Positions 44,388-53,756 are shown, numbered from the stretch's first letter. The stretch is DNA of 64,000 nt from Paenibacillus sp. FSL H7-0326 (GCF_001955535.1 NZ_MPVN01000002.1:682001-746000); one strand, 5' to 3'. The notes: generated by a model from the letters alone, not told the origin. A program made the numbers and translations.

Positions 44388-45110
44388 TTACACCATTTTG
44401 TTGAACTCCTTGCGCAGTCGCTTGATGATACGCTTCTCAAGTCTGGAGATGTAAGATTGGGAGATACCCAGCATATCCGCAACATCTTTTTGCGTCTTCT
44501 CTTCCCCATCCTGAAGACCGAAACGAAGCTCCATGATCATCCGTTCCCGATCCGTCAGCTTGTCTAATGCCTTGTGCAGCAGCTTGCGATCGACCTGTTC
44601 CTCAATGTTGCGATAGATCGTATCATTCTCCGTACCAAGCACGTCTGACAAGAGCAGCTCATTGCCATCCCAATCAATGTTCAGCGGCTCATCAAAAGAA
44701 ACCTCGGTTCGTATTTTGCTGTTGCGGCGAAGATACATCAAGATTTCGTTCTCGATACAACGAGACGCATAGGTAGCCAGCTTAATTTTTTTCTCCGGAT
44801 CAAACGTGTTCACGGCTTTAATCAAACCGATGGCGCCAATTGAGATCAGATCTTCGATATTAATGCCTGTGTTCTCGAATTTGCGGGCAATATAGACGAC
44901 TAGCCTGATGTTGCGCTCGATCAGCATCGCCCGGATGGCCGGATCACCTGTTTTTAGCTTTTGCAGTAAATAATCTTCTTCTTCCCTGGTAAGCGGCGGC
45001 GGGAGTGCTTCACTTCCCCCAATATAATAAATCTCCTCACTCTTCAGCCCGAACAAAAACAGGAACCGGTAATACTGCAGCTGTGCGGCGAGCTTCCATT
45101 TCACAAGCAT
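44388..45110 (-). CDS. sigE: Mother-cell sigma factor E (pro-form)
   Basis: 240-aa pro-sigma-E. The N-terminal pro-sequence (about 1-30, [16 protein letters not shown]) is removed by SpoIIGA at the membrane. Region 2: [17 protein letters not shown] and [16 protein letters not shown]; region 4: [33 protein letters not shown]. Directly after spoIIGA (12-bp gap), forming the spoIIG operon. Confidence 0.97.
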   Translation of the reverse strand: MLVKWKLAAQLQYYRFLFLFGLKSEEIYYIGGSEALPPPLTREEEDYLLQKLKTGDPAIRAMLIERNIRLVVYIARKFENTGINIEDLISIGAIGLIKAVNTFDPEKKIKLATYASRCIENEILMYLRRNSKIRTEVSFDEPLNIDWDGNELLLSDVLGTENDTIYRNIEEQVDRKLLHKALDKLTDRERMIMELRFGLQDGEEKTQKDVADMLGISQSYISRLEKRIIKRLRKEFNKMV

Positions 45111-45122
45111 GTATACTTCCTC

Positions 45123-46088
45123 CTATACCACGTTCAGCGGCTTTTCTGATTGACTGGCAGATGGTTTGATAATGGGGTCCTGCACATATTCCGGATGAAT
45201 GATCGCCCTGTATTTCCCTTCAGATGAGAGCGTTCCTCCATCAAGACCGATCAATGTGCGAGCCGGCGTATAGCACGTCCCATTCATCTTGATCATGACC
45301 GAGTCGGGTTTCATTGCAAGCATAAACGACGTTCCTTTGTTGATCCCCCGAAAGGGGACAAGCCTTAATCGATCCTGCCAATCGAAGTCATCGCTAAGCT
45401 CCATAACAAGCTGATCAGCGGGAACCTGAGAGATCCTTCCTCTCCAGTTCTCAGGCAGGTAAGAATCCCATAATGCAGCTTCCATAACCATGACTGGCGT
45501 GCGAGTCAACGGATCTGTGAGCTGATTGCCTGTATCCACAAGTCCTGTGCAGCTCACTTCAACTTCCCCAATACGTACACTCACTTCACCGAAGAACGCT
45601 GTCATCTGATCTGCTTTCCTCTTGTTCAAATGAACCGCTCTAAAGATGAATAGAACGCTAAAGAAGACAATAAACATAAACCAGAACCCTACTTGAAGTT
45701 CGAACGACACGCCGCCCGTTGTAGTGAATAGTATTCCGTTGAATAACTCTCCTGAGCTTTGAAGTAAATAATGCGCCCCGAGTATACCGCCTGCAGCCAC
45801 AAAATTGATGACATAAAAGGAGCCGATCGTCTTCATAAAGCTCTGCAGACTATGGAATCCGAAGGCGGTCCAAATCATCAATAATGACAAACCGAACTTG
45901 ATGAGAAAGGTGTACAAAAAGGTAAGTTCGGGTACGAACATCATGACCACATATAGAGCTCCAATGACCGCAGCAATAACCATTCGCCACCACTTTGGCT
46001 TCTGGCGCTGCATCCAAGCGGTTAAGAATAACAGGACCCAGTCAATCAGCAGGTTGGTCAGAAAAATCAAGTCGATGTATACAACCAG
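45123..46088 (-). CDS. spoIIGA: Pro-sigma-E aspartic protease SpoIIGA, apparent CTG start
   Basis: Membrane-bound aspartic protease that activates pro-sigma-E at the septum. Five membrane segments in the first ~150 residues, then the catalytic GLVDTGNQLTDP (Asp near residue 185, fitting Asp183 of Bacillus). By alignment to Bacillus (MKIYLDV...), translation should include VVYIDLIFLTNLLID, which opens at CTG 46088. An in-frame TGA lies three codons upstream, and no ATG, GTG or TTG is found before TTG 46070. GGTGGTGA lies 5-6 nt before the CTG. Confidence 0.88.
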   Translation of the reverse strand: MVVYIDLIFLTNLLIDWVLLFLTAWMQRQKPKWWRMVIAAVIGALYVVMMFVPELTFLYTFLIKFGLSLLMIWTAFGFHSLQSFMKTIGSFYVINFVAAGGILGAHYLLQSSGELFNGILFTTTGGVSFELQVGFWFMFIVFFSVLFIFRAVHLNKRKADQMTAFFGEVSVRIGEVEVSCTGLVDTGNQLTDPLTRTPVMVMEAALWDSYLPENWRGRISQVPADQLVMELSDDFDWQDRLRLVPFRGINKGTSFMLAMKPDSVMIKMNGTCYTPARTLIGLDGGTLSSEGKYRAIIHPEYVQDPIIKPSASQSEKPLNVV

Positions 46089-46131
46089 TTTTTCTCACCA
46101 CCCTTATATCATCGAATCAAAGAATATAACC

Positions 46132-46199
46132 AGTATAAGGAGGGAGACTTTCAAAGTCTGTCTAAACTTGGGAGGAGGATTGCAACTTTTTTTGTCGGA
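46132..46199 (-). promoter_or_regulatory. Possible spoIIG promoter with long spacer and 0A-like box
   Basis: On the minus strand TAGACA (46159-46164) and TATACT (46132-46137) are separated by 21 nt, like the unusually long spacer of the Spo0A-dependent spoIIG promoter. The spacer contains the 13-bp palindrome GACTTTGAAAGTC. TTTGTCGGA (46191-46199, plus strand) differs by one base from the TGTCGAA 0A box. Inference only. Confidence 0.4.
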
Positions 46200-46248
46200 T
46201 TTTTCACCTTATTCAAGACGTGAACAAGGCGTAAAGTGACAGGAAACA

Positions 46249-46277
46249 AAAAAATGCAGCCTTGTGCAGGCTGCATT
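46249..46277 (-). terminator. Terminator after ftsZ
   Basis: Stem AATGCAGCC / GGCTGCATT, loop TGCACAA, then T-run on the minus strand, 13 nt after ftsZ. Confidence 0.88.
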
Positions 46278-46289
46278 GTTGAATGATAT

Positions 46290-47408
46290 TTATTCGTTAT
46301 TATTGCCGTTGTTTCTGGTGCGATTCCGCAAGAACGTCGGAATATCCAATTGATCAGAGCTAGGCTGATTGCCAAATGGCTTCAGGTTAGAAGAACGATT
46401 CTCCTGCGTTTCCGGCTGAGCAGGCTTGCGAACCGGTGGTGCAGCTGCAGCAGGCTTATTCTCGAATCCTGTCGCAATCACCGTAACCTTAATTTCTTCC
46501 TTCAAATTCTCATCAATAATGGCACCGAAAATCATGTTCACTTCTGGGTCTGATGCAGAGGTTACAATCTCAGCTGCTTCATTCACTTCGTATAGTGACA
46601 GGTTAGCCCCACCTGTTATATTCATGATTACACCGCGAGCTCCTTCAATGGAGGTTTCAAGCAGCGGACTCATGATGGCTTTACGGGCAGCCTCAGCTGC
46701 TCTGTTCTCACCTGTTGCCATCCCGATCCCCATCAAGGCGGAGCCGCGCTCCGTCATAATCGTCTTCACGTCGGCAAAGTCAAGGTTAATCAATCCAGGA
46801 ACAGCGATAAGGTCAGAAATACCTTGTACGGCTTGACGAAGAACGTTGTCTGCTTCACGGAAGGCCTCCAGCATCGGAGTCTTCTTGTCCACAATCTCAA
46901 GCAAGCGATCATTCGGAATAACGATCAGTGTATCTACTTTTTCTTTCAGTGCTTCTATACCATGCTCTGCTTGGTTCGAACGCTTGCGTCCTTCAAACGT
47001 GAACGGGCGAGTAACGACACCAACAGTCAGTGCTCCACACTCTTTGGCGATCTCAGCGATGACAGGAGCTGCACCTGTACCTGTACCCCCGCCCATGCCT
47101 GCTGTTACGAATACCATATCCGCACCCTTAAGCGTGTTAGCGATAAGGTCACGAGATTCCTCGGCTGCCTTCTTACCAACCTCAGGATTAGCACCTGCAC
47201 CAAGCCCTCTTGTCAGCTTATCGCCGATTTGCAGTTTGTGTTCAGAACGGGCAAGATGCAATGCTTGAGCATCTGTGTTGACCGTAATGAATTCGACTCC
47301 TTGAACACCATTCTCAATCATTCGGTTCACAGCGTTGCTTCCGCCGCCACCGACACCTATTACTTTTATCTGAGCCAAGCTCTCCATCTCGAAATCAAAT
47401 TCCAACAT
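46290..47408 (-). CDS. ftsZ: Cell division GTPase FtsZ
   Basis: Tubulin homolog forming the Z ring. 372 aa. N-terminal [28 protein letters not shown] (core VGGGGSNAV), GTP signature [10 protein letters not shown] near 105, T7-loop [11 protein letters not shown] (about 205), and the conserved C-terminal peptide [11 protein letters not shown], which contacts SepF/FtsA/EzrA. ATG 47408 has GGGGGAG upstream. Follows ftsA by 82 bp. Confidence 0.97.
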   Translation of the reverse strand: MLEFDFEMESLAQIKVIGVGGGGSNAVNRMIENGVQGVEFITVNTDAQALHLARSEHKLQIGDKLTRGLGAGANPEVGKKAAEESRDLIANTLKGADMVFVTAGMGGGTGTGAAPVIAEIAKECGALTVGVVTRPFTFEGRKRSNQAEHGIEALKEKVDTLIVIPNDRLLEIVDKKTPMLEAFREADNVLRQAVQGISDLIAVPGLINLDFADVKTIMTERGSALMGIGMATGENRAAEAARKAIMSPLLETSIEGARGVIMNITGGANLSLYEVNEAAEIVTSASDPEVNMIFGAIIDENLKEEIKVTVIATGFENKPAAAAPPVRKPAQPETQENRSSNLKPFGNQPSSDQLDIPTFLRNRTRNNGNNNE

Positions 47409-47490
47409 ACTTTTCCATCTCCCCCTCATGTGTGCATGGATGGCTCGTCCACTTATCAAAAATGAATCTTGTCCATTTCATATATCGGTG

Positions 47491-48762
47491 TTAAATCAAT
47501 TCACTGAACATATTTTTTATGCGTTCGAAAAACCCCGGTTTATGTTCTTCTTCCGGAGCCGGATTCGGCTTAACACGATTCGTAGGCTTCTTGTTATTGC
47601 TTCCTCCACCGCTCGTTGGTGCTGCGGGTCTGATTTTAGCACTGCGAATCACGTTATGCAAGATACCTACACCGCTAGTATAACCCGGGTCGCGCACCCC
47701 GATAAAGTCTGGTACGGCCACTCTTACTGAAGCCGCAAGCTCATGCCTTGCAACTTGCAAGACACCCGGCATAGCCACCGTGCCGCCCGTTAATATATAA
47801 CCTCCGGGAAGCTCCGTGTAACCGAGTCTCTTCATTTCCTGATGAATCATTTGGAATATCTCCTGCACACGAGGTTCAATAATCGCTGCCAGATCCTCTT
47901 GAGTAAACTCCTTATCCACATTACTGCCGATACGAGTGACTTTGAATACGACATCTCTGGCTGCATCATCAAGCCAAGCACATCCATACTTCAGCTTTAC
48001 TTTCTCTGCTTGCTCAGTCAATGTACGAAGTCCGTATGCAATATCATTGGTAACAAACTCTCCACCGATCGGAAGTGTAGAAGTGGCGACAATCGAGCCT
48101 TCCTCAAACACAGCTATCGTGGTCGCGCCTGCACCGATATCGATCAACGCAGATCCCATACCCTTTTCATCCTTGGACAGAGACAGCAGGCCTGCTCCGA
48201 GAGACATCAGTACAAGATCCTTCACTTTCAGACCCGACTTCTCTACGCAGCGAAGCAAGTTATGTATGGCTGTCTTGGCACCTGTAATAATCGTTGCTTC
48301 AACCTCAAGTCTTACACCGATCATGCCGCGTGGATCCTGAATGCCCTCAAGACCGTCCACTACGTACTGTCTTGCCACTACATCGATGATCTCACGTTCC
48401 GGCGGAATAGCAATCACTTCAGCCGCCTTCAACACCCGTTCCATGTCTTCTTCACCGATCTCACGGTCTTCATTCGATACTGCCACAACGCCGTGACTTG
48501 TCATAAGTCCGATATGATTTCCGGAGATACCGACATATACTTCGGATATTTGAATACCAACCATACGCTCCGCATGATCTACTGCATTGCGGATAGACTG
48601 TACAGTCTGGTCAATGTCTACAATTGATCCCTTACGAATCCCCTCTGAGTCGGCAGATCCAACTCCAATAATATTAAAGGTTCCATTGTTAATTTCCCCA
48701 ATAATAGCTCGAACTTTGGATGTACCGATGTCCAAACTAACAATGATGTCATTGTTGCTCAA
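47491..48762 (-). CDS. ftsA: Cell division protein FtsA
   Basis: Actin-like membrane tether for FtsZ. 423 aa. Phosphate-1 SLDIGTSKVRAIIGE, phosphate-2 ALIDIGAGATTIAVF, adenosine motif GYILTGGTVAMPG; a Ser/Gly/Pro linker (about 385-405) and the C-terminal amphipathic helix GFFERIKNMFSELI for the membrane. TTG start with GGAGGTG 10 nt upstream. Promoter region of 342 bp separates it from divIB. Confidence 0.96.
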   Translation of the reverse strand: MSNNDIIVSLDIGTSKVRAIIGEINNGTFNIIGVGSADSEGIRKGSIVDIDQTVQSIRNAVDHAERMVGIQISEVYVGISGNHIGLMTSHGVVAVSNEDREIGEEDMERVLKAAEVIAIPPEREIIDVVARQYVVDGLEGIQDPRGMIGVRLEVEATIITGAKTAIHNLLRCVEKSGLKVKDLVLMSLGAGLLSLSKDEKGMGSALIDIGAGATTIAVFEEGSIVATSTLPIGGEFVTNDIAYGLRTLTEQAEKVKLKYGCAWLDDAARDVVFKVTRIGSNVDKEFTQEDLAAIIEPRVQEIFQMIHQEMKRLGYTELPGGYILTGGTVAMPGVLQVARHELAASVRVAVPDFIGVRDPGYTSGVGILHNVIRSAKIRPAAPTSGGGSNNKKPTNRVKPNPAPEEEHKPGFFERIKNMFSELI

Positions 48763-48824
48763 GTCTGTGGCACCTCCTGACTCCGATAGTAATATACGTT
48801 CTCAAGTTACAACACTCTCTACAT

Positions 48825-48851
48825 ATTCAACACGTTTAAGGCTTTCCCTCT
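48825..48851 (-). promoter_or_regulatory. Possible sigma-H promoter of ftsAZ
   Basis: Minus strand AGAGGGAAA (48843-48851), 11-nt spacer, GTTGAAT (48825-48831): one mismatch to the SigH pattern RNAGGAWWW-N11/12-RNNGAAT. In Bacillus ftsAZ has a SigH promoter boosting FtsZ at sporulation onset. The rest of 48852-49104 shows a 14-bp palindrome (48964-48977) and no gene. Confidence 0.5.
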
Positions 48852-48963
48852 TTTTTCTACAAATTTTTTAGGTGCCACCATCTTAGGTGTAATTATGAAC
48901 TTTACGCTTGATTCCAAGCCTAATAGCTGCATGATTCACTCTGCTGTATGTCTATGTCTATTA

Positions 48964-48977
48964 ACGGTTTAAACCGT
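48964..48977. repeat. 14-bp perfect palindrome upstream of ftsA
   Basis: ACGGTTTAAACCGT lies in the divIB-ftsA gap, about 200 bp before ftsA. No loop, no U-run, so it looks like an operator half-site pair rather than a terminator. Factor unknown. Confidence 0.6.
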
Positions 48978-49104
48978 CTCGATGATTCTATTAAATTCTG
49001 AAGAAAAAAGAAGGATACGTTAGTAAGATGCACATAGCTTAAAGTGTAACATTTTTTTAATCAATCAGAAAGTGCTATCTTCACAGGCTGTCAATTCCAT
49101 TATT

Positions 49105-49875
49105 TCAGGATGTGCTTCCCGCTTCGTCTTCCCCGGTATCCTCTTCGTCCGGCTGAAAGGGTTCATAGGAATCAGCCTCCAGCATGGTGATAAGACCGGG
49201 CTCTTCTGTTTCAATGACTTGGTTTAGATAACTCACCTTATCTCCAAGCAAAGAAATGGTTGTGATGACCTCAAACTGTGATTTGGTATACAGCTTGATC
49301 CGGTCGGGGAACGAAGGTGTCGGTGATGGCAGAATCTCCGAAATATCGGTTGTCAGCTCATTTGGTATTTCTTTGAGCACATTCGAGAGCTCGGTCTTCA
49401 GCGGATCGTCTGCTTTCCACTGGGTAAGAATCGGTTTTTCTACTGCAATGCCTCTTCCCTCCAGATTGACGCTGGCACCGCTGGATAATATGGCTTGAAT
49501 CTGACCATCTGAACCTAATTCGTACGCGACAGTCTCATACTCTTTGACGTGTATGGTAATGATTCCAGGGAACTGCTTGTCCACCGTTGCTTCAGAAATA
49601 AGAGGACTGTCCTCGAGCCCCTCTTCAATATCCGATGCATCGGCGCCAAAAAAAGGACTTCCTACCTCTAGACCGCTCTTAGATAAAATTTCTTCTCTAG
49701 TACTAAACACATTTCCTTCTATCTGAACCTGGGAAATTTTGCTTACGGGAGATCTAAAGAAGATCACTGCAAAAATAACGATAAATAACAACACCAAAAT
49801 AAAGATAATTTTCCGGCTTGTTTTCATTTTTGGGGTGCTCTCTTTTTTGAGAGCTGGAATTTGACCTTTTGGCAT
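49105..49875 (-). CDS. divIB: Division protein DivIB/FtsQ
   Basis: 256-aa bitopic divisome protein. Cytoplasmic basic tail (KKESTPKMKTSRK), one membrane segment (about 20-42), POTRA domain (FRSPVSKISQVQIEGNVFSTREEILSKSGL) and beta domain; acidic C-terminal tail (about 235-256). ATG 49875 has GGAG 9 nt upstream; ATG 49890 is the alternative. Stabilises FtsL and DivIC at the septum. Confidence 0.92.
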   Translation of the reverse strand: MPKGQIPALKKESTPKMKTSRKIIFILVLLFIVIFAVIFFRSPVSKISQVQIEGNVFSTREEILSKSGLEVGSPFFGADASDIEEGLEDSPLISEATVDKQFPGIITIHVKEYETVAYELGSDGQIQAILSSGASVNLEGRGIAVEKPILTQWKADDPLKTELSNVLKEIPNELTTDISEILPSPTPSFPDRIKLYTKSQFEVITTISLLGDKVSYLNQVIETEEPGLITMLEADSYEPFQPDEEDTGEDEAGSTS

Positions 49876-49902
49876 TGACGTCCGCTCCATAAAAGCCTTA
49901 AG

Positions 49903-49924
49903 GTCCCCTCCAAAAAGAGGGGAC
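49903..49924 (-). promoter_or_regulatory. GC-rich hairpin just upstream of divIB
   Basis: 8-bp stem GTCCCCTC / GAGGGGAC with loop TTTTTG, ending 13-28 nt before the possible starts. Its 3' arm (GGAGGGGAC) is ribosome-site-like. No U-run follows. Confidence 0.45.
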
Positions 49925-50000
49925 TTTCAGGGCAATATTGTGCTTAAATCTGATATAGCATGAATATACTTGAATATAATGACCATGAAGGTATTCGAAT

Positions 50001-51272
50001 CTAAGGTGCAACGAAACTTACAGGCTGTCGTTCTACAGATGCACCCAGGGACTGAAATAATTGTTCAATCCGGTCGTAGCCGCGATCAATATGATGCACC
50101 TGCTCCACCACTGTTTTGCCCTGCGCTGCCAGTCCTGCAATAACCAGTGCCGCACCTGCTCGCAAATCCGTAGCCTCAACCGTTGCCCCATACAAACGAG
50201 GTACGCCGCGGATGAATGCGGTATTCAGATCCACAGAAATATCGGCTCCCATAACGTTAAGCTCATCTACATGCTTGAATCTGGCTTCAAAGACCGTTTC
50301 CTTCATAATACTGAAACCATCTGCCAAACTGAGCAGAACCATAACCTGTGATTGAAGATCTGTTGGAAATGACGGATAAGGTGACGTAACGATACGATCA
50401 ACTGCCTTGGGTCTTCCCATGCAGCTCACGGTTATTATATCATTGCATACACTTGTTTGAACACCGGCACGCTTCAGCACGTGTATAAGTGAAGTGAGAT
50501 GTGCTGGATTACTGCGCGTTAATGTAACATTCCCCCGTGTTGCAGCTGCAGCAATCAGTACCGTTCCTGCCACAATTCGATCGGGAATAATCTCATACGT
50601 GCAGGAAGTCAGCCGATCAACACCATGAATTGTAATGGTGCTCGTACCTGCTCCAATAATATGAGCGCCCATTGCATTGAGGAAATTTTGAAGGTCCTGA
50701 ATTTCAGGCTCTCTAGCCGCATTTGTGATCGTCGTTGTTCCAGAAGCCGTTACTGCTGCCATCATGATATTTTCTGTTGCACCTACGCTGGGAAAATCCA
50801 GCTGAATATCTGCACCGATCAGCTTCTTCGCCCGACAAGTAATCTGAGAATCCTTCTCCTCAATAACCGCCCCAAGTGCTTCGAGGCCTCTCAAATGAAG
50901 ATCAATCTTACGCTCTCCAATAGCGCAGCCGCCTGGCTGATAAATGGACACTTCGCCAAATCTCGCCAGCAGCGGACCCATCAAAAAAATGGATGAGCGC
51001 ATTTTGTTCATTAAATCTTCAGGAACTCTTGATGAGCTAACCAAAGAAGTATCGAGCGTTACGACGCCTTGTTCATGTCTCGTATTGCAGCCGAGCCTTT
51101 CAAGGATTTGCAGCATTACTTCAATGTCGAGCAAGTGAGGAACATTGTGAAGCTCTGTGTTCCCTTCCGCCAGCAGGCTTGCCGCCATGATGGGCAATGC
51201 AGCATTTTTCGCTCCGTGGATACGTATGGATCCTGATAGGGGTTTCCCGCCTTCAATCACCAATTTGTCCAA
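50001..51272 (-). CDS. murA: UDP-GlcNAc 1-carboxyvinyltransferase (MurA)
   Basis: First committed step of peptidoglycan synthesis: PEP to UDP-GlcNAc. 423 aa. DKLVIEGGKPLSGSIRIHGAKNAALP start, active-site Cys in YQPGGCAIGERK (fosfomycin target, about residue 115), PDRIVAGT near 230 and DLRAGAALVIAGLAA near 370. TTG 51272 has GGAGG 8 nt upstream; GTG 51281 overlaps it. It occupies the place of murB in the Bacillus subtilis cluster. Confidence 0.95.
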   Translation of the reverse strand: MDKLVIEGGKPLSGSIRIHGAKNAALPIMAASLLAEGNTELHNVPHLLDIEVMLQILERLGCNTRHEQGVVTLDTSLVSSSRVPEDLMNKMRSSIFLMGPLLARFGEVSIYQPGGCAIGERKIDLHLRGLEALGAVIEEKDSQITCRAKKLIGADIQLDFPSVGATENIMMAAVTASGTTTITNAAREPEIQDLQNFLNAMGAHIIGAGTSTITIHGVDRLTSCTYEIIPDRIVAGTVLIAAAATRGNVTLTRSNPAHLTSLIHVLKRAGVQTSVCNDIITVSCMGRPKAVDRIVTSPYPSFPTDLQSQVMVLLSLADGFSIMKETVFEARFKHVDELNVMGADISVDLNTAFIRGVPRLYGATVEATDLRAGAALVIAGLAAQGKTVVEQVHHIDRGYDRIEQLFQSLGASVERQPVSFVAP

Positions 51273-51444
51273 GTGTATCACCTCCGAGTTTACCGCCCCC
51301 CTTGACTATTAACACCCATGAATCGTCTCTAGCGCACACCGTCCGATGTATATGCGTTTTGAATAGGCAGTCATAGGGAATGAACGTCCTTAAGCGGATA
51401 AAAAATTTGTTGTAACACACTATGGACTTTTGTTAGCCCAGAGT

Positions 51445-51499
51445 GATTGTCACATTTGATAAGGTATCTTATGTAAAGAGACCTCTGTGTGTGACAATC
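51445..51499. repeat. 10-bp inverted repeat between murG and murA
   Basis: GATTGTCACA (51445-51454) and TGTGACAATC (51490-51499) are perfect inverted copies 35 nt apart in the 274-bp murG-murA gap. No U-run follows. Could be a paired operator or an RNA stem with a long loop. Confidence 0.6.
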
Positions 51500-51546
51500 G
51501 CCTACTGGACTGTTTCTTACGTATCCATGATCTGATCATGTTAGCC

Positions 51547-52653
51547 TTATTTCTTCGCAATCCGTCTCATCTCTGCGACAAGTACAGCTGCTGAATCAGG
51601 CTTTCCGAGCTGTTTAGAGATGCTGGACATTGAGCGCTTGCGGTCCTCATCGCCGATAATGGCCTCAATCGATTGATACAGGGTATTTCCGTTCATATCC
51701 TTTTCCAGAAGCACATGCGCTGCCCCAGCCTTCTCTAACGCCCTGGCATTGGCCTCCTGGTGGTTGTTTGTTACGTTCGGGGACGGAATCAGAATAGCTG
51801 GAATGCCCAGGGAAGTAATCTCGGCAAGGAAGGAAGCCCCTGCCCGATTCACAATCAGCGAGGTCGCTGCCAGAACTTCAGGCATATTATTTACATACGG
51901 CAAAATATGCATATGGCTTGGAATGTTGCCCAGACGTTCTTTTACAGCCTGAAGAGTAGATTCATAATAGGAATCCCCCGTAACATATACCATGTGGACG
52001 CCCTTAAGCGTGGATACACGTTCACTCATGTCGATCATCGCCTCATTGATCGCCTTCGCTCCCCGGCTTCCGCCTACGACAAGCACGACCTTGCTGCCCA
52101 TTGGTACCCCGAGCGAAGCAAATCCGCGTTCGCGGCTCGCATGTTGCACGGTAGTCGCACGCGGATTGCCTGTGTAGAGTACATTTTTCACGCCGGGAAA
52201 ATGCTTCTCCGAGCCTTCAAAGCTTACGGCTACGGTATCCACATAACGGCTCAGAAATTTATTGGTCAAACCAGGAATTGCATTCTGTTCATGAATAATG
52301 CTCGGAATGCCGAGTTTAGCTGCGGCGTAAACGACAGGACCACATACATATCCACCTGTGCCTATCACCACATCAGGTTTGAACTCTCGCAGCAGTTTCT
52401 TGGATGTGCGGACTCCCTGCAAAAAGCGGAGGATGGTTTTAACATTGTCCACAGACAGCTTACGGCGAAACCCCGTAATATCAATGGATTCAAACCGAAG
52501 CTTTTCCTCGGGAACGAGCTTACTTTCCAGCCCTCTTTTTCCCCCTATATATAAAAACTCAGCGTTCTTGTCCTCAGACTCCAGCTGCCTTGCGACAGCG
52601 ACAGCCGGATAGATATGTCCGCCTGTCCCGCCGCCTGTAAGTACAACGCGCAT
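51547..52653 (-). CDS. murG: UDP-GlcNAc transferase MurG (lipid II)
   Basis: Adds GlcNAc to lipid I at the inner membrane face. 368 aa, GT-B fold. RVVLTGGGTGGHIYPAVAVA start, DVVIGTGGYVCGPVVYAA near 100, IIHEQNAIPG near 125 and the C-terminal UDP-GlcNAc site (LPYVNNMPEVLAA, NRAGASFLAEI). ATG 52653 with GAGGTG 6 nt upstream; five bases after spoVE. Confidence 0.96.
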   Translation of the reverse strand: MRVVLTGGGTGGHIYPAVAVARQLESEDKNAEFLYIGGKRGLESKLVPEEKLRFESIDITGFRRKLSVDNVKTILRFLQGVRTSKKLLREFKPDVVIGTGGYVCGPVVYAAAKLGIPSIIHEQNAIPGLTNKFLSRYVDTVAVSFEGSEKHFPGVKNVLYTGNPRATTVQHASRERGFASLGVPMGSKVVLVVGGSRGAKAINEAMIDMSERVSTLKGVHMVYVTGDSYYESTLQAVKERLGNIPSHMHILPYVNNMPEVLAATSLIVNRAGASFLAEITSLGIPAILIPSPNVTNNHQEANARALEKAGAAHVLLEKDMNGNTLYQSIEAIIGDEDRKRSMSSISKQLGKPDSAAVLVAEMRRIAKK

Positions 52654-52658
52654 ATAAG

Positions 52659-53756
52659 TCACCTCGCATAACGTGATAAATTAAGTAGTATTCCCAGTGC
52701 TGTAAGCATCAGCGTCAGAGATGAACCCCCATAACTGATTAAGGGAAGTGTGATTCCCGTTACCGGCATCAGACCGATAACAACTCCGATATTAATAACA
52801 ACCTGTACGGCAACCATACCGACGATCCCTACGCCCAGCAAGCTTCCAAACGCATCCGGCACGGTCATCGCTACCCGCATCCCTCTCCATACCAGCAGCA
52901 GGAAGAGCAGCAGTACAATCAAGCCGCCAATAAAACCGAGCTCTTCAGCCAATATGGAAAATATAAAATCGGTCTGCGGCTCAGGCACATAGCTGTATTT
53001 CTGCCTGCTCATGCCAAGACCAAGTCCTCCAAGTCCCCCTGGGCCGATCGCATATAACGATTGAATAATTTGATAGCCTGTACCGAGCGGATCAGACCAA
53101 GGGTCCAGAAATCCAGTAATCCGTCTTAGACGATAAGGTGCTGCGAGAATCAAGCCGGCAAAACCAAGTACACCGCCTAGCGCCAGGAACATCAGATGCT
53201 TCATCCTCGCCCCTGCTGTAAAGATGATCAGCATCGATGCGCCAAGCATAACCGCGCCCGTTCCAAGGTCTGGCTGAAGCATAATAAGACCAAATGCAAG
53301 ACCAATAAGACCTAGAGGAGGAAGTAAGCCGGTAGTGAAGTTCTTGATCGCTGCAGGATCCTTGCTGAGCCATTTCGCTAGGAACAGAATCATGCCAAGC
53401 TTCATAAACTCTGAGGGCTGAATACCGAACGAACTGATGCCCAGCCAGCTTCTTGCGCCGCCGCGAACGACGCCGATGCCCGGAATCAGTACGATAATGA
53501 GTAGAATAAAGCAGAGGATGAGTACAAACTTTGCGTAGTTGCGCCATATCCGGTAATCCACATTTGCCGTAAAGAACATGGCGAGTAGCCCAAGCCCCGC
53601 GAACAGCAGCTGCCTTTTTACGAAGTAGAAGGAGTCACCGTGTTCACGAAAGGCAAGGACGGCACCTGCACTGTATACCATCACGATTCCGATGGAGAGC
53701 AGCGACACAATGCAGATCACAAGCCACAAATCAGGCGCCGGTCGGGTCTGTTTCAT
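52659..53756 (-). CDS. spoVE: SEDS-family glycosyltransferase, SpoVE-like (FtsW family)
   Basis: 365-aa polytopic membrane protein of the FtsW/RodA/SpoVE family, with about ten helices. SEDS residues in RGGARSWLGISSFGIQPSEFMKLG and PVTGITLPLISYGGSSLT. Its place between murD and murG is that of spoVE in Bacillus, where it makes cortex/septal glycan with SpoVD; a vegetative FtsW role cannot be excluded. Starts ATG 53756 after GAGGTGGCC. Confidence 0.9.
   Translation of the reverse strand: MKQTRPAPDLWLVICIVSLLSIGIVMVYSAGAVLAFREHGDSFYFVKRQLLFAGLGLLAMFFTANVDYRIWRNYAKFVLILCFILLIIVLIPGIGVVRGGARSWLGISSFGIQPSEFMKLGMILFLAKWLSKDPAAIKNFTTGLLPPLGLIGLAFGLIMLQPDLGTGAVMLGASMLIIFTAGARMKHLMFLALGGVLGFAGLILAAPYRLRRITGFLDPWSDPLGTGYQIIQSLYAIGPGGLGGLGLGMSRQKYSYVPEPQTDFIFSILAEELGFIGGLIVLLLFLLLVWRGMRVAMTVPDAFGSLLGVGIVGMVAVQVVINIGVVIGLMPVTGITLPLISYGGSSLTLMLTALGILLNLSRYAR

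Noticed and set aside
51445-51499. Terminator after murG
   Set aside because: Stem has a 35-nt loop and no T-run on either strand.
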